A stretch of 64,000 nt of DNA from positions 1,798,001 to 1,862,000 of the forward strand of contig NZ_CP126256.1 in NCBI RefSeq assembly GCF_003234265.2, read 5' to 3'. This DNA is from Curtobacterium sp. MCSS17_015. Lineage in GTDB: Bacteria > Actinomycetota > Actinomycetes > Actinomycetales > Microbacteriaceae. A model generated the notes under the pieces. It saw only the letters and a program-made list of their open reading frames with translations, was not told the origin of the DNA and did not search any database. The position numbers and the translations under genes are program-made. Positions 37,099 to 47,800 of this stretch are shown piece by piece (positions within the stretch are counted from its first letter, which is position 1; every line of letters begins with the position of its first letter).

Positions 37099-39285
37099 TT
37101 ACTCCTGGTGGCCGTTGCCGTGGTGACCGTTGGTCGCCGGCACCGACTTCTGGATCTGGACGAGGAACTCGACGTTCGACTGCGTCTCCTTGAGGTTCCG
37201 GAGCACGACGTCCAGCGCCTGCTGCGGGTCGAGTCCGGCGAGGGCCCGGCGGAGACGCCACGTGATCGCGACCTCGTCGGCGGAGAGCAGCTGCTCCTCA
37301 CGACGGGTGCCCGAGGCGTTGATGTCGACGGCCGGGAAGATCCGCTTGTCGGCGAGGTGCCGGTTGAGACGGAGCTCCATGTTGCCGGTGCCCTTGAACT
37401 CCTCGAAGATCACCTCGTCCATCTTCGACCCGGTCTCGACGAGCGCGGTGGCGAGGATCGTGAGCGAGCCACCGTTCTCGATGTTCCGGGCGGCGCCGAA
37501 GAAGCGCTTGACCGGGTAGAGCGCGGCCGAGTCCACGCCACCGGAGAGCACGCGGCCCGACGGCGGGGTGGCCAGGTTGTACGCACGACCCAGGCGGGTG
37601 ATCGAGTCGAGCAGCACGACGACGTCGTGGCCCAGCTCGACCAGGCGCTTGGCGCGCTCGATGGCGAGCTCGGCGACGGTCGTGTGGTCCTCCGCGGGGC
37701 GGTCGAAGGTCGAGGCGATGACCTCGCCCTTCACCGTGCGCTGCATGTCGGTGACCTCTTCGGGACGCTCGTCGACGAGGACGACCATGAGGTGCGCTTC
37801 GGGGTTGTTCGTCGACACGGCGTTCGCGATGGCCTGCAGCACGACGGTCTTGCCGGCCTTGGGCGGCGACACGACGAGACCGCGCTGGCCCTTGCCGATC
37901 GGCGACACGAGGTCGATGATGCGGGTCGACAGCTTGCCCGGCTCCGTCTCGAGGCGCAGGCGCTCGTTCGGGTACAGCGGGGTGAGGTCCTGGAAGTCGA
38001 CGCGGGCCGCAGCCTCGTCGGCGGTCTGGCCGTTGATCGTGTCGATCTTGACCAGCGCGTTGTACTTCTGGCGGCTCTGCTGCTCGTTGTCCCGCGGCTG
38101 CTTGATGGCACCGACGACGGCGTCGCCCTTGCGGAGGTGGTACTTCTTCACCTGGCCGAGCGAGACGTACACGTCCTCCGGTCCCGGCAGGTAGCCGGTG
38201 GTGCGGACGAAGGCGTAGTTGTCGAGGACGTCGAGGATGCCGGCGATCGGGATGAGGACGTCGTCCTCGGTGACCTCGGGTTCGAACTCGTCGTTCTGAC
38301 CACCGCGGCCGCGCTTGCGGTCACGCTGGCGACGGGTCCGACCGTTCTCGGTTTCCTGCTCGGCGGCACGCTGCTGGTCGGCGCGCTGCTGGTCGCCACG
38401 CTGCTGGTCGCCGCGCTGCTGGTCGGCCTGCTTCTGCTGACCGTTCTGCTTCTGCTCGGCCTTGTCGGCGTTCTGCTGCTTGCCGTTCTGCTGCTTCTGC
38501 TCGCCCTTGTCGGCCTCGGCCTGCTGACCGTTCTGCTCGGCCTGGTCGCCGTTCTGCCCGCGGCCACGACCGCGGCCTCGGCTCCGACGGCCGCGACGGG
38601 CGCCGCCCTCGCTCTGCTCGCCCGCGTCGGCCTGGTCGGCCTGCTGGCCCTCGTCCTGCTGGACGGCGTCCTGGTCACCCTGCTCGAGCGCGTCCTCGAC
38701 GGGGACCTGCGCCTCGGCGGTGGCGCCGCCCCGGGCCTCCTGGCCGTCGGCCTGCTGCGCCTGGCGGTCACGACCGCGGCCACGACGCTGACCGCTCTGC
38801 GCGGCCTCCTGGGCGTCCTTCTCGGCACGGACCTGGTCGAGACCGGCGAGCAGGTCCTCGGTACCGGTGTGTCCGGCGTTCGTGTGCGACGCGGCGGCGG
38901 TCGGCTCGGTGGCGGTCACGGTGCCGCCGGAGGAGGCGCGGCGGCTGCGGCGGCCGCGCGACGGGGCCTCGGCGACCGGCTCGGCGGTCTGCTGGGCCGG
39001 AGCGGCGGCGATCTGCTCAGCAGGTGCCTGCGCGGCGGCGTCCTGGGACGGGGCGTCCTCCGTACCCGGCGTGCCGGTGCCGGCACCGTCGAGGGTCGGC
39101 GTGACGGAGGCGGTCGCCTCGGCCGGGCGCTTGTCCTCGATGGAGGCGATGAGGTCGCCCTTGCGGAGCTTCGAGAGCCCCGTGATCCCGAGGGACGAGG
39201 CGATGCGCTGGAGCTCCGGGAGACGGAGCGCGCGCAGGTCAGTGGGGATCTCCACCGAACCGGTGGAGGTGGTGACGTCGGTCAC
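37099..39285 (-). CDS. rho: Transcription termination factor Rho with large Q/N-rich basic insertion
   Basis: Hexameric RNA helicase ending transcription. 728 residues versus 419 in E. coli. Rho N-terminal SAP-like helices come first ([20 protein letters not shown]), then an insertion at about residues 55-355. The insertion holds Gln/Asn/Asp/Lys-rich low-complexity sequence with RGRGRGRG boxes. It is followed by the cold-shock RNA-binding domain ([20 protein letters not shown]), Walker [14 protein letters not shown], Walker [17 protein letters not shown] and the C-terminal motor. Start at GTG 39285 with GGAAGGA upstream. Such insertions are known in actinobacterial Rho and extend RNA binding; here it is extremely Gln-rich. 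Confidence 0.96.
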   Translation of the reverse strand: MTDVTTSTGSVEIPTDLRALRLPELQRIASSLGITGLSKLRKGDLIASIEDKRPAEATASVTPTLDGAGTGTPGTEDAPSQDAAAQAPAEQIAAAPAQQTAEPVAEAPSRGRRSRRASSGGTVTATEPTAAASHTNAGHTGTEDLLAGLDQVRAEKDAQEAAQSGQRRGRGRDRQAQQADGQEARGGATAEAQVPVEDALEQGDQDAVQQDEGQQADQADAGEQSEGGARRGRRSRGRGRGRGQNGDQAEQNGQQAEADKGEQKQQNGKQQNADKAEQKQNGQQKQADQQRGDQQRGDQQRADQQRAAEQETENGRTRRQRDRKRGRGGQNDEFEPEVTEDDVLIPIAGILDVLDNYAFVRTTGYLPGPEDVYVSLGQVKKYHLRKGDAVVGAIKQPRDNEQQSRQKYNALVKIDTINGQTADEAAARVDFQDLTPLYPNERLRLETEPGKLSTRIIDLVSPIGKGQRGLVVSPPKAGKTVVLQAIANAVSTNNPEAHLMVVLVDERPEEVTDMQRTVKGEVIASTFDRPAEDHTTVAELAIERAKRLVELGHDVVVLLDSITRLGRAYNLATPPSGRVLSGGVDSAALYPVKRFFGAARNIENGGSLTILATALVETGSKMDEVIFEEFKGTGNMELRLNRHLADKRIFPAVDINASGTRREEQLLSADEVAITWRLRRALAGLDPQQALDVVLRNLKETQSNVEFLVQIQKSVPATNGHHGNGHQE
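38369..38428. repeat. In-frame tandem repeat, 4 x 15 bp, in rho
   Basis: Four units of CGCTGCTGGTCGSCN encode [10 protein letters not shown]-type pentapeptides on the minus strand, inside the Q-rich insertion. Confidence 0.85.
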
Positions 39286-39327
39286 GATGCTGTTGTTCCT
39301 TCCGACCGCAGAACGCGGAGAGTTTCC

Positions 39328-39384
39328 ACCGTTCCCGTGGCGGGTGTGCAACGGCCGTCGTTCAGACGACGGACCGGGAACGGT
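39328..39384 (-). promoter_or_regulatory. Nested hairpin in the thrB-rho gap (rho leader or terminator)
   Basis: Outer arms ACCGTTCCCG and CGGGAACGGT pair perfectly (10 bp) across 37 nt. Inside is a second hairpin CCGTCG-TTCAGA-CGACGG. It lies 30 nt after the thrB stop and 43 nt before the rho GTG. It may terminate thr transcripts or form a structured 5' leader for rho, which is commonly autoregulated. Confidence 0.5.
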
Positions 39385-39413
39385 GATCTGGAGAGAGTGC
39401 CCCACGCACCGGA

Positions 39414-40439
39414 TCAGCGTGGCGGTCGACCTGGGATGGTCGACGCCTCCGCGAGTTCGGCTTCGAGCGTCGGGTGCGGCTTCACTGTAGCACCACCGAG
39501 GTCGACGGCCAGCATGAGCGGACGCCAGGCGGATTCGGCGTGTCGCTCGACCAGTTCGGCGGCCGCGAGGCGCTGCGCGGGGTCGCTCCCCATCACCAAC
39601 AGGCTCGGTCCGGCCCCCGAGACGACGGCCGCGAGACCGTGCTGGCGGAGCAGGCCGATCAGGGCGTCGGTCTCGGGCATCGCGCTCGCCCGGTAGGCCT
39701 GGTGGAGGCGGTCCTCGGTCGCGGCGAGCAGCAGCTCGGGACTCTGGATGAGGGCCGCGACGAGCAGTGCCGAGCGCGAGACGTTGAAGGCGGCGTCCTC
39801 GTGCGGCACGGTCATCGGCTGCAGGGAGCGCGCGAGCTTCGTCGACAGCGTCGAGGTCGGCACGAAGACGACGGGCGAGACGCCGCGGTGCACGAGCAAC
39901 CGCTTGTACGCGGGGCCGTCGGCGGTCATCCACGCGATCGTCAGGCCGCCGAAGAGGGCCGGCGCGACGTTGTCCGGGTGCCCCTCCATCTCGGTGGCGA
40001 GGGTCAGCAGCGTCGACGCGTCGAGGTCGACCACGCCGGCGAGGAGGCCGCGTGCCGCCATCAGTCCGGCGACGATCGCGGCGGCGGAGGACCCCATGCC
40101 GCGGCCGTGCGGGATGGCGTTCGTCGCGTGCAGCTCGAGCCCCGGCTGCTCGACGCCCGCGTGCTCGAAGCCGCGGCGGACCGCCCGGACGACGAGGTTC
40201 GTGTCGTCGGTCGGGACCTCACCCGCGCCGACGCCCACGATGGTGACGGTCGATCCCGGGGCACGGCGGACGCGGACGTCGACCTCGTCGTAGAGGGACA
40301 GCGCGAGTCCGAGCGAGTCGAACCCCGGCCCGAGGTTCGCCGAGGTCGCCGGGACGCGCACGCGGACCGCCCGTCCGGCCGGTACAGCTTCCAGGGCGGT
40401 CACGCCCTCCCCCGGTCCGGACGAGCGGTCGACGCTCAC
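39414..40439 (-). CDS. thrB: Homoserine kinase
   Basis: GHMP-family kinase that phosphorylates homoserine, giving the substrate of ThrC. 341 residues. ATP-binding signature [18 protein letters not shown]-terminal [16 protein letters not shown]. The GTG at 40439 overlaps the thrC stop (GTGA). Length normal. Confidence 0.95.
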   Translation of the reverse strand: MSVDRSSGPGEGVTALEAVPAGRAVRVRVPATSANLGPGFDSLGLALSLYDEVDVRVRRAPGSTVTIVGVGAGEVPTDDTNLVVRAVRRGFEHAGVEQPGLELHATNAIPHGRGMGSSAAAIVAGLMAARGLLAGVVDLDASTLLTLATEMEGHPDNVAPALFGGLTIAWMTADGPAYKRLLVHRGVSPVVFVPTSTLSTKLARSLQPMTVPHEDAAFNVSRSALLVAALIQSPELLLAATEDRLHQAYRASAMPETDALIGLLRQHGLAAVVSGAGPSLLVMGSDPAQRLAAAELVERHAESAWRPLMLAVDLGGATVKPHPTLEAELAEASTIPGRPPR

Positions 40440-41515
40440 CGCGCGCTGACCAGTCCGAGCACGCCGGCGACGGCGGCGGTGTCGACCGGCACGCTCGTCG
40501 GCGTGACCTCGCCACCGTCCTGGGTACGGAGCGCCCACTGCGGGTCCTTGAGGCCGTGACCGGTGACCGTGATGACGACCGTCGCACCCTTCGGGACCAC
40601 GCCGGCGTCGGACCGCTCGAGCAGTCCTGCGACACCGATGGCCGAGGCGGGCTCGACGAAGACGCCGACCTCGGCGGAGAGGATGTGGTGCGCGGCGAGG
40701 ATCGCCTCGTCGGAGATCGCGCCGAAGTAGCCGTCGGTCTCGTCCCGGGCCTCGAGTGCGTACTTCCAGGACGCCGGGTTGCCGATGCGGATCGCCGACG
40801 CGATGGTCTCCGGGTGGGGCACGACCTCACCGCGGACGATCGGCGCCGAGCCGGCCGCCTGGAAGCCGAACATGCGCGGCATCTTCGACGAACGGCCCGA
40901 GGCGACGTCCTCGCGGTAACCGCGGGAGTACGCGGTGTAGTTGCCCGCGTTGCCGACGGGCAGGAAGTGGAAGTCCGGCGCGTCGCCCAGGACGTCGACG
41001 ACCTCGAACGCGGCGGTCTTCTGCCCCTCGATACGGTCGTTGTTGACCGAGTTGACCAGGTGCACCGGGTAGTTCGCCGACAGGTCCCGCGCGATGTCGA
41101 GGCAGTCGTCGAAGTTTCCCTGCACCTGCAGCAGCTGGGCGTCGTGGGCGACGGCCTGACTGAGCTTCCCCATCGCGATCTTGCCCTCGGGCACCAGCAC
41201 CGCGGCGGTGATGCCGGCGTGCGTGGCGTACGCGGCCGCCGAAGCGCTCGTGTTGCCGGTCGAGGCACAGATGACGGCCTTCGCGCCGTGCTCGACGGCC
41301 TTCGAGATCGCCATGGTCATGCCGCGGTCCTTGAAGGAACCCGTCGGGTTCATGCCCTCGTACTTCACGTACACCTGCGCACCGGTGCGCTCCGAGAGCC
41401 GTCGCGCCGGGATGAGCGGGGTCCCGCCCTCACCGAGCGTCACGATCGGGGTCGCGTCCGTCACGTCGAGTCGGTCGGCGTACTCGCGCAGGACTCCCTG
41501 CCACTGGTGGGCCAT
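40436..41515 (-). CDS. thrC: Threonine synthase
   Basis: PLP enzyme converting O-phosphohomoserine to threonine. 359 residues, short type I form as in actinobacteria. PLP lysine in [15 protein letters not shown], phosphate-binding [13 protein letters not shown], and [14 protein letters not shown]. The ATG has no strong RBS upstream (AGAGAGAAGCCTG). A 100-bp gap separates it from hom. Confidence 0.95.
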   Translation of the reverse strand: MAHQWQGVLREYADRLDVTDATPIVTLGEGGTPLIPARRLSERTGAQVYVKYEGMNPTGSFKDRGMTMAISKAVEHGAKAVICASTGNTSASAAAYATHAGITAAVLVPEGKIAMGKLSQAVAHDAQLLQVQGNFDDCLDIARDLSANYPVHLVNSVNNDRIEGQKTAAFEVVDVLGDAPDFHFLPVGNAGNYTAYSRGYREDVASGRSSKMPRMFGFQAAGSAPIVRGEVVPHPETIASAIRIGNPASWKYALEARDETDGYFGAISDEAILAAHHILSAEVGVFVEPASAIGVAGLLERSDAGVVPKGATVVITVTGHGLKDPQWALRTQDGGEVTPTSVPVDTAAVAGVLGLVSAR

Positions 41516-41615
41516 CAGGCTTCTCTCTCTGTCCGGTGGATCGGTGTGGGGTCGGTATCGGTGGTGCGGGTCGGTCCGGGCGGACCCGGTGTCGGCCGGG
41601 AGGCCCGTGGTGCGC

Positions 41616-42923
41616 TCAGACGCCGACGACGCGCAGGACGCTGGTCACGTCGCGGACGACGTCCTCGCCGCGGAGTGCGACGACGGTGTCGGCCAGGTCG
41701 GCCTCGCGCGCCAGGTGCGTGCCGACGACGAGCGTGGCCGTCCCCTCGGCGGCACCCGTGGTGGTCTGCTCGACGGTCTCGACGCTGACGCCGTGGGCGG
41801 CGAGCACGCCGGCCACGGTCGAGAGCACCCCGGGGGCGTCCGACACGTGCAACGCGATCTGGTACCGGGTCCGGACCGTCCCGATCGGGAAGACCGGCAG
41901 CGCCGACTGGGTCGACTCCGCGACACCCGGGCCGCCGATGACGTGACGACGGGCCGCGGACACCAGGTCGCCGAGCACCGCCGAGGCCGTCTCGACCCCG
42001 CCGGCACCAGCGCCGTAGAACATGAGGTCACCCGCGGCCTCGGCCTCGACGAACACGGCGTTCTTCGCGCCGTGCACGCTCGCGAGCGGGTGCGACTCGG
42101 GGACGAGCGCCGGGTAGACACGAGCGCTGACGCCCTCCTGCCCGTCGGCGTCGGTGAGCCGTTCGCAGGTCGCGAGGATCTTCACGACGTAGCCGGCCTT
42201 CCGGGCGGCACGGACCTGCTCGATGGTCACCGAGGTGATGCCCTCGCGGTGCACGGCGGCGAGCGGGACCGACGTGTGGAACGCCAGCGAGGCCAGGATC
42301 GCGGCCTTCTGCGCGGCGTCGTAGCCCTCGATGTCGGCGGTCGGGTCGGCCTCGGCGTACCCGAGTTCCGTCGCGGTCGCCAGGGCGTCCTCGAAGGTGG
42401 CGCCCTCGCGGTCCATCAGGTCGAGGATGAAGTTCGTGGTGCCGTTGACGATCCCCATGATCCGCTCGATGCGGTCCCCCGCGAGCGAGTCGTGCAGCGG
42501 GCGGATGATCGGGATCGCGCCGGCGACCGCGGCCTCGTAGTAGAGCTGTGCGCCGACCTGCTCGGCCGCGGCGAACAACTCCGGCCCGTGCGTGGCGAGC
42601 AGCGCCTTGTTGCCGGTGACGACGTCCGCGCCCGACTGCAGCGCCTGCAGCACCAGGGTCCGAGCCGGTTCGATCCCCCCGATGAGCTCGACGACGATGT
42701 CGGCCCCGAGGATGAGCGAGGCGGCGTCCGTCGTGAACAGCTCGCGGGGCAGGTCGACGTCCCGCTCGGCGTCGACGTCACGCACGGCGATCCCGACCAG
42801 CTCCAGACCGGCGCCGGCACGCGTGGCGAGCTCCGGACCGTGCTCGAGCAGGAGTCGGGCGACCTGTGAGCCGACCGAGCCGGCTCCGAGCAGCGCGACG
42901 CGGACGTTGCGGTATTCGATCAT
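41616..42923 (-). CDS. hom: Homoserine dehydrogenase
   Basis: NAD(P)H-dependent reduction of aspartate semialdehyde to homoserine, entry to Thr and Met. 435 residues. Rossmann [43 protein letters not shown] (catalytic Lys region), and a C-terminal ACT domain (about 350-435) for threonine feedback. Monofunctional. 28 bp after lysA. Confidence 0.95.
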   Translation of the reverse strand: MIEYRNVRVALLGAGSVGSQVARLLLEHGPELATRAGAGLELVGIAVRDVDAERDVDLPRELFTTDAASLILGADIVVELIGGIEPARTLVLQALQSGADVVTGNKALLATHGPELFAAAEQVGAQLYYEAAVAGAIPIIRPLHDSLAGDRIERIMGIVNGTTNFILDLMDREGATFEDALATATELGYAEADPTADIEGYDAAQKAAILASLAFHTSVPLAAVHREGITSVTIEQVRAARKAGYVVKILATCERLTDADGQEGVSARVYPALVPESHPLASVHGAKNAVFVEAEAAGDLMFYGAGAGGVETASAVLGDLVSAARRHVIGGPGVAESTQSALPVFPIGTVRTRYQIALHVSDAPGVLSTVAGVLAAHGVSVETVEQTTTGAAEGTATLVVGTHLAREADLADTVVALRGEDVVRDVTSVLRVVGV

Positions 42924-42951
42924 CTGGTGGGTGTCTCTCCGGTTCGGGTGG

Positions 42952-44373
42952 TCAGCGGGCGGCACCGGTGCCGGACACCGGAGCGACGCCGGTGTCGCGG
43001 GCGAGGAGGTCGTCGACGGTCTCGCCCCGCACGAGGATACGGGCCGCCCCGTCGGCGACCGCGACGACCGGCGGGCGTCCGACGTGGTTGTAGTTGCTCG
43101 CCAGGCTCCAGCAGTAGGCGCCGGTCGCGGCGACTGCGAGCAGGTCGTCCCGCCGCACGTCACCGGGCAGGTACTCGTCGTGGACCACGACGTCACCGCT
43201 CTCGCAGTGCTTGCCGACGACACGGGTGAGCACCGGGTCGGCGTCGGAGGTCCGGGCCAGGCGGGCCGTGTAGTCCGCGCCGTAGAGCGCCGGGCGGACG
43301 TTGTCGCTCATGCCGCCGTCCACCGACACGTACGTGCGGGTCGCCGACGGGCCGTCGTCGGTCTCCACCGTGACGGGCTTGATCGTGCCGACGCGGTACA
43401 GCGTCACGCCGGGCGGGCCGACGATGTAGCGGCCGGGCTCCACCGCGATCTCCGGCACCGGGATGCCGCGCGACGCGCACTCCTCGGCCACGATCGCGGC
43501 CAGGGCGTCGGCGACGTCCTCCGGCGCGAGGGCGGAGTCTGCCTCGGTGTAGTCGATGCCCCACCCGCCGCCGAGGTTGAGCTCCGGGACCGGCCCGCTG
43601 GCGACGAGGGTGGCGTGCACGTCCATCAGCCGACGAGCGGCTTCTCGGAAGCCGCTGTCGTCGAAGATCTGCGACCCGATGTGGGAGTGCAGTCCGACGA
43701 ACGCGAGGGACGGTTCGGCGCGGACGGCCGTCGCTGCCTGCACGGCCTCGGACAGCGGGATGCCGAACTTCTGGTCCTCGCGAGCGGTGGCCAGGAACTC
43801 GTGGGTCGAGGCGTGCACGCCGCTGTTGATGCGGATGCGCACGCGCTGGACGACACCGGCGTCGGCGGCGATCCGGGCGACGCGGCCGATCTCCTCGTGG
43901 CTGTCGAGCACGATCGTGCCGAGGCCGATCGAGACCGCGCGCTCGAGCTCGGCGTCGGACTTGTCGTTGCCGTGGAAGCCCATGAGCGCGGGGTCGACGC
44001 CCGCGGCCAGCGCGACGGCGATCTCCCCCATCGTGCAGACGTCGAGACGGAGGTCGGCGTCGGCCATCCACCGGGCGACGTGGGTCGTCCAGAACGCCTT
44101 GGCCGCGTAGTAGACGTGCGCCCGCGTGCCGATCCGCGTGAAGGCGTCGGTGAACGCGTTCCGGACGCGCACGGCCCGCGACTGCACGTCACGCTCGTCC
44201 ACGACGTAGAGGGGTGAGCCGAAGCGCGCGACGAGTTCGTCGGCAGCGACCCCGCCGATCGCGAGCATGCCCGCGTCGGTGCGGGTCGCGGAGGCGGGCC
44301 AGATGCGGTCGACGAGTTCGGAGGCGTCCGTCGGGAACCGCAGTCGCGGCGGCGCAAGGGGGTTCTCGCTCAC
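42952..44373 (-). CDS. lysA: Diaminopimelate decarboxylase
   Basis: PLP enzyme of the last step of lysine synthesis. 473 residues. PLP lysine in HVYYAAKAF, HIGSQI, GGGWGIDYTE and the active-site Cys in GKHCESGDVVVHD. The GTG at 44373 has a TAGGAT box 8 nt upstream, suggesting its own leaderless transcript. If the NRPS at 47971 polymerises lysine, this enzyme supplies its monomer. Confidence 0.96.
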   Translation of the reverse strand: MSENPLAPPRLRFPTDASELVDRIWPASATRTDAGMLAIGGVAADELVARFGSPLYVVDERDVQSRAVRVRNAFTDAFTRIGTRAHVYYAAKAFWTTHVARWMADADLRLDVCTMGEIAVALAAGVDPALMGFHGNDKSDAELERAVSIGLGTIVLDSHEEIGRVARIAADAGVVQRVRIRINSGVHASTHEFLATAREDQKFGIPLSEAVQAATAVRAEPSLAFVGLHSHIGSQIFDDSGFREAARRLMDVHATLVASGPVPELNLGGGWGIDYTEADSALAPEDVADALAAIVAEECASRGIPVPEIAVEPGRYIVGPPGVTLYRVGTIKPVTVETDDGPSATRTYVSVDGGMSDNVRPALYGADYTARLARTSDADPVLTRVVGKHCESGDVVVHDEYLPGDVRRDDLLAVAATGAYCWSLASNYNHVGRPPVVAVADGAARILVRGETVDDLLARDTGVAPVSGTGAAR

Positions 44374-44381
44374 GGGACCCG

Positions 44382-44387
44382 ATCCTA
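44382..44387 (-). promoter_or_regulatory. Putative -10 box (TAGGAT) of lysA
   Basis: TAGGAT on the minus strand, 8 nt before the lysA GTG; fits a leaderless promoter that would drive lysA-hom-thrC-thrB separately from argS. Confidence 0.45.
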
Positions 44388-44442
44388 TCCGGCCGTGACG
44401 ACCTCGCCGGCCCATGTGACGCCGATCGGGACGGGCCCGGCC

Positions 44443-45210
44443 TCAGCAGCGGCCGGTGGTCCGCAGGCCGTCCTCGCTGAGCGGCAGTTCGTCCGCCGTG
44501 ATCCGGACCGTCGCGGCGGACTCCGTCACGCGGAGCGAGCGGACCCGGAGCTGCTCCGGCAGGAACTGCGCCGTGCAGACCGGGACCGGCACGTCGGAGA
44601 CGCCGGGGATGTCGTCGACGTCCAAGCCGAGGGACGAGTTCGTGATCCGGACCGTCTCCGGGGTGATCGTGACGCCCCGACCGTCGGACTGCGCCGCGAC
44701 CGACCCGTTGGCCGCGTACCCGATGTCGAAGCCGAGCACCGAGGTGGTGCCCCGCAGCTCGACGCCCCCGTCGATGAGCCGCAGCCGTTCGAAGAGCGGC
44801 GAGTACTTCGCCAGGTCCTCGACCGCTCCGGCAGCGAGCCGGACCGTGCCGTCGACGTCGTGCACCGCGCCCTGGCCGTCCACCGGCAGGTCGCGCGCCG
44901 TCACGTCGGCCGCGAGCGGGATGCCGTCCACCGTCAGCCGGTCCGACGTGATGTGCACCCGGTCGAACGTCCCCCCGACGAGCTGCGGGATCACCACGCC
45001 GTCGACGTGGGCGTCCACGGTGCCGGTCGTGCCGTCGGGCAGCGACTGCTCGACCTGGTCCGCGATCGTGCGGTCGACGACCCCGCGCAGGACGGACTCC
45101 GCCACCACGACGAGCGCCGCGAGGACCAGGAGCACGACGACCAGGACGATCGCGAGCGTCCGGCCGCGGTGCCTCCGGGTCCGACCCGCGGCGGGTGCCG
45201 GCGTCACCAC
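44443..45210 (-). CDS. DUF2993 (LmeA-like) membrane-anchored lipid-binding protein
   Basis: 255 residues. Basic N-terminus, one membrane helix (about 20-43, TLAIVLVVVLLVLAALVVVA), then an external DUF2993 domain (IPQLVGGTFDRVHITSDRLTV, TSVLGFDIGY). The mycobacterial relative LmeA binds phospholipids and influences lipomannan elongation. The GTG overlaps the argS stop by one base (TAGTG), so it is coupled to argS. Two Cys residues near the C-terminus (VPVCTAQ, TTGRC) might pair. Confidence 0.8.
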   Translation of the reverse strand: MVTPAPAAGRTRRHRGRTLAIVLVVVLLVLAALVVVAESVLRGVVDRTIADQVEQSLPDGTTGTVDAHVDGVVIPQLVGGTFDRVHITSDRLTVDGIPLAADVTARDLPVDGQGAVHDVDGTVRLAAGAVEDLAKYSPLFERLRLIDGGVELRGTTSVLGFDIGYAANGSVAAQSDGRGVTITPETVRITNSSLGLDVDDIPGVSDVPVPVCTAQFLPEQLRVRSLRVTESAATVRITADELPLSEDGLRTTGRC

Positions 45211-46880
45211 TACATCCGTTCGGGTGCGCTGACGCCGAGCAGACCGAGGCCGTTGCGCACGACCTGTCCGGTGGCGTCGTTCACCCAGAGACGGGTGCGG
45301 TGCAGGTCCGTCACCGGCTCGTCGCCGAGGGGCGTGACGCGGCAGGAGTCGTACCAGCGGTGGTACAGGCCCGCGAGCTGCTCGATGTACCGGGCGATGC
45401 GGTGCGGTTCGCGGAGTTCCGCGGCCTGGCGGACCACCCGCGGGTACTCGGCGATCGCCCCGAGGAGCGCGCTCTCGGACTCGTGCGTGAGCAGCGACGC
45501 GTCGAACACCGAGCGGTCCACACCGGACGCCGCTGCGTTCCGCGCGACGGAGTGCGTGCGGGCGTGCGCGTACTGGACGGTGAAGACGGGGTTGTCGTTC
45601 GTCCGCTTCGTCAGCAGGTCGAGGTCGATGTCGATCGCGGTGTCGCTCGCGAACCGGACGAGGGCGTACCGACCGGCGTCCACACCCACGGCGTCGACCA
45701 GGTCCTCCATCGTCACGACGGTGCCGTTGCGCTTCGACATCCGGAGCGGCTGGCCGTCCTTGAGCAGGTTCACCAGCTGCCCGATGAGGATCTCGAGGTT
45801 CTTGCCCGGCTCGTCGCCGAACGCCGCGCACATCGCCATCATCCGGCCGACGTAGCCGTGGTGGTCCGCGCCGAGCATGATGAGGTTCCGCTCGAAGCCG
45901 CGCTCGCGCTTGTCGAGGTAGTACGCCAGGTCGCCGGCGATGTACGCCGGCTCGCCGTCCGACTTGATGACGACGCGGTCGCGGTCGTCGCCGAAGTCGG
46001 TCGTCCGGAGCCACAGCGCGCCGTCCGCCTCGTACATCCGCCCCTGCTCCTGCAAGCGGGCGATGGCGCGGTCGACGGCCTTCGACTCGTGCAGCGAGTT
46101 CTCGTGGAAGAAGACGTCGAAGTCGACACCGAAGTCGTGCAGCGAACGCTTGATGTCCGTGAACATGAACTCGACGCCCTCACGCCGGAACAGCTCCTGC
46201 GCCTCGTCGCGCGGCAGGTCCGCCACGTCGACACCGGGCTCGAGCGTCGCGAGCACACGGGCCGCGATCTCGCCGATGTACGCACCGCCGTAGCCGTCCT
46301 CGGGCGTCGGCTCCCCCAGTGCGGACGCCAGGAGGGACCGGGCGAACCGGTCGATCTGGTTGCCGTGGTCGTTGAAGTAGTACTCGCGGGTGACGAGCCC
46401 GCCCTGTGCCTGGAACACCCGGGCCAGACTGTCGCCGACCGCGGCCCACCGGACGCCGCCCATGTGGATCGGCCCGGTCGGGTTCGCCGACACGAACTCG
46501 AGGTCGATGCGGACACCGTCGTAGAGGTCGCCGTGACCGAAGGACACGCCCTGGTCCACGACGGTGCGCGCGACCTCGCCGGCGGCGGCGGCCTCGAGCG
46601 TGATGTTGATGAAGCCCGGGCCGGCGACGTCGACGGAGTCCACGCCGTCGAGTTCGGTCAGCTCGCCGGCGATCTCCGTCGCGAGCTCGCGCGGGTTCGT
46701 CCCGAGGCGCTTCGCGAGCTGCATGGCCGCGTTCGACGCCCAGTCGCCGTGCGCCCGGTTCTTCGGTCGTTCCAGGGCCACGTGGGACTCCTGGACCGTC
46801 ACCGTGTCGGCAGCGCCTCGGCGCTCGACGATGCCCGTGAGGATCGACAGGTACGCGGCGGAGAGTTCGGCAGGAGTCAC
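45210..46880 (-). CDS. argS: Arginyl-tRNA synthetase
   Basis: Charges tRNA-Arg. 556 residues, class I. HIGH-type motif [15 protein letters not shown]-type motif [11 protein letters not shown], and the C-terminal DALR anticodon domain ([18 protein letters not shown]). Start at the GTG 46880, with a TAGACT box 8 nt upstream, so likely leaderless. Only ~800 bp from a tRNA-Arg gene on the other strand. Confidence 0.96.
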   Translation of the reverse strand: MTPAELSAAYLSILTGIVERRGAADTVTVQESHVALERPKNRAHGDWASNAAMQLAKRLGTNPRELATEIAGELTELDGVDSVDVAGPGFINITLEAAAAGEVARTVVDQGVSFGHGDLYDGVRIDLEFVSANPTGPIHMGGVRWAAVGDSLARVFQAQGGLVTREYYFNDHGNQIDRFARSLLASALGEPTPEDGYGGAYIGEIAARVLATLEPGVDVADLPRDEAQELFRREGVEFMFTDIKRSLHDFGVDFDVFFHENSLHESKAVDRAIARLQEQGRMYEADGALWLRTTDFGDDRDRVVIKSDGEPAYIAGDLAYYLDKRERGFERNLIMLGADHHGYVGRMMAMCAAFGDEPGKNLEILIGQLVNLLKDGQPLRMSKRNGTVVTMEDLVDAVGVDAGRYALVRFASDTAIDIDLDLLTKRTNDNPVFTVQYAHARTHSVARNAAASGVDRSVFDASLLTHESESALLGAIAEYPRVVRQAAELREPHRIARYIEQLAGLYHRWYDSCRVTPLGDEPVTDLHRTRLWVNDATGQVVRNGLGLLGVSAPERM

Positions 46881-46888
46881 GGCGATCG

Positions 46889-46894
46889 AGTCTA
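46889..46894 (-). promoter_or_regulatory. Putative -10 box (TAGACT) of argS
   Basis: TAGACT lies 8 nt before the argS GTG on the minus strand, consistent with leaderless transcription of argS and the DUF2993 gene. Confidence 0.45.
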
Positions 46895-46953
46895 CCGGGA
46901 CGCCCAGCCACCGCCCGGACCACGCCGGGAGCGATGCAGCATCATGGTCCGTC

Positions 46954-47547
46954 ATGACCTCCCGCAGCCTCCGGGCGTCCGGCCTCGCCGCACTCGTCGT
47001 CCCCGCCGCGCTCGTGCTCGCGGCCTGCTCCGGGACGGACGGTGGTGGCCCCTCCGCCTCGACCTCCCCCGGCGCCGTCGGGGAACGGGTCACGCAGTCC
47101 TGCCGCACCCTCGTGCCCGCGGCCGCCTTCGCCGTCTACGCGCAGGAGTTCGAACGGGTCCGGACGCCGCAGCCGGCGGACGGGTCACCCGTCGCGCAGA
47201 TCGCCGCGCAGGACGGACGCGTCTGCACCTGGCGGTCCACGACCGACGACAGCGTCACCGTCACCGTCGCCGTCGCCCACCTGCCCGCCGAGTCGCTCAC
47301 CCGGCTCGAGGACGCCCTCTTCGAACAGGGCGGGTCGGTGCCCACCTACACCGTCGAGGGGTACTTCTCGCTCACCGACGACACCGGACGCGCCGACGCC
47401 TTCGCCGGCCCGTACTGGATCCACACCACTTCCGGCTTGTACACCGAGCCCGGCACCGCGCAGCCCGTCGTCGACGCCGTCCGGCAGGCGGTCGCACCGG
47501 ACGCGACCGCACCGGCGACCGCGCCGAGCGGGTCGCCGACACCCTGA
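46954..47547 (+). CDS. Lipoprotein of unknown function
   Basis: 197 residues. Signal peptide with lipobox VLAAC ending at C25, a Gly/Ser/Pro-rich linker, then a ~150-residue domain with two Cys ([15 protein letters not shown]) likely forming a disulphide. It resembles DUF3558-like small actinobacterial lipoproteins in layout, but I cannot assign a family. It ends in a Thr/Ala/Pro-rich tail. Divergent from argS and followed by two hairpins. Confidence 0.75.
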   Translation: MTSRSLRASGLAALVVPAALVLAACSGTDGGGPSASTSPGAVGERVTQSCRTLVPAAAFAVYAQEFERVRTPQPADGSPVAQIAAQDGRVCTWRSTTDDSVTVTVAVAHLPAESLTRLEDALFEQGGSVPTYTVEGYFSLTDDTGRADAFAGPYWIHTTSGLYTEPGTAQPVVDAVRQAVAPDATAPATAPSGSPTP

Positions 47548-47562
47548 ACGACCCACCGCCGG

Positions 47563-47599
47563 ACGGGAGGCCCGCGCCGGCCGGGTGGGAGCCTCCCGT
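47563..47599 (+). terminator. Inverted repeat after the lipoprotein gene
   Basis: ACGGGAGGC and GCCTCCCGT (9 bp perfect) across 19 nt, starting 16 nt after the stop. Confidence 0.4.
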
Positions 47600-47610
47600 G
47601 ACGACACGGC

Positions 47611-47634
47611 ACGCCCGGGGAGCCGCCCGGGCGT
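47611..47634 (+). terminator. Hairpin terminator upstream of tRNA-Arg
   Basis: ACGCCCGGG-GAGCCG-CCCGGGCGT, a perfect 9-bp stem with 6-nt loop, 63 nt after the lipoprotein stop and 45 bp before the tRNA. GC-rich, no U-tract, as is usual in actinobacteria. Confidence 0.6.
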
Positions 47635-47678
47635 ACAGGAGGCCGGTCCGGACCTGCTACGGTTGGTGACACCCCAGG

Positions 47679-47750
47679 GCCCCCATAGCTCAGGGGATAG
47701 AGCACTGCCCTCCGGAGGCAGGGGCGGAGGTTCGAATCCTCCTGGGGGCA
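47679..47750 (+). tRNA. tRNA-Arg (anticodon CCG)
   Basis: 72-nt cloverleaf. Acceptor GCCCCCA/TGGGGGC, D-stem GCTC/GAGC, anticodon stem CTGCC/GGCAG with loop CTCCGGA (anticodon CCG, reads CGG), T-arm GGAGG-TTCGAAT-CCTCC, discriminator A. CCA is not encoded. It marks the border between the conserved block and the NRPS/carotenoid region. Confidence 0.96.
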
Positions 47751-47800
47751 CGGTCACATCCCCGCGCAAGCTGTCGTCCTCGCTGCGCTCGGTCGGCAGC

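Noticed and set aside
35422..39696. 1,424-codon plus-strand frame opposite prmC, prfA, rho and thrB
   Set aside because: Antisense to four well-recognised genes; low-complexity Leu/Arg/Val text, no start signal.
40436..42951. Threonine or lysine riboswitch/leader upstream of hom, thrC or lysA
   Set aside because: Gaps are 28-100 nt, with no leader peptide rich in Thr/Ile or Lys and no recognisable riboswitch fold.
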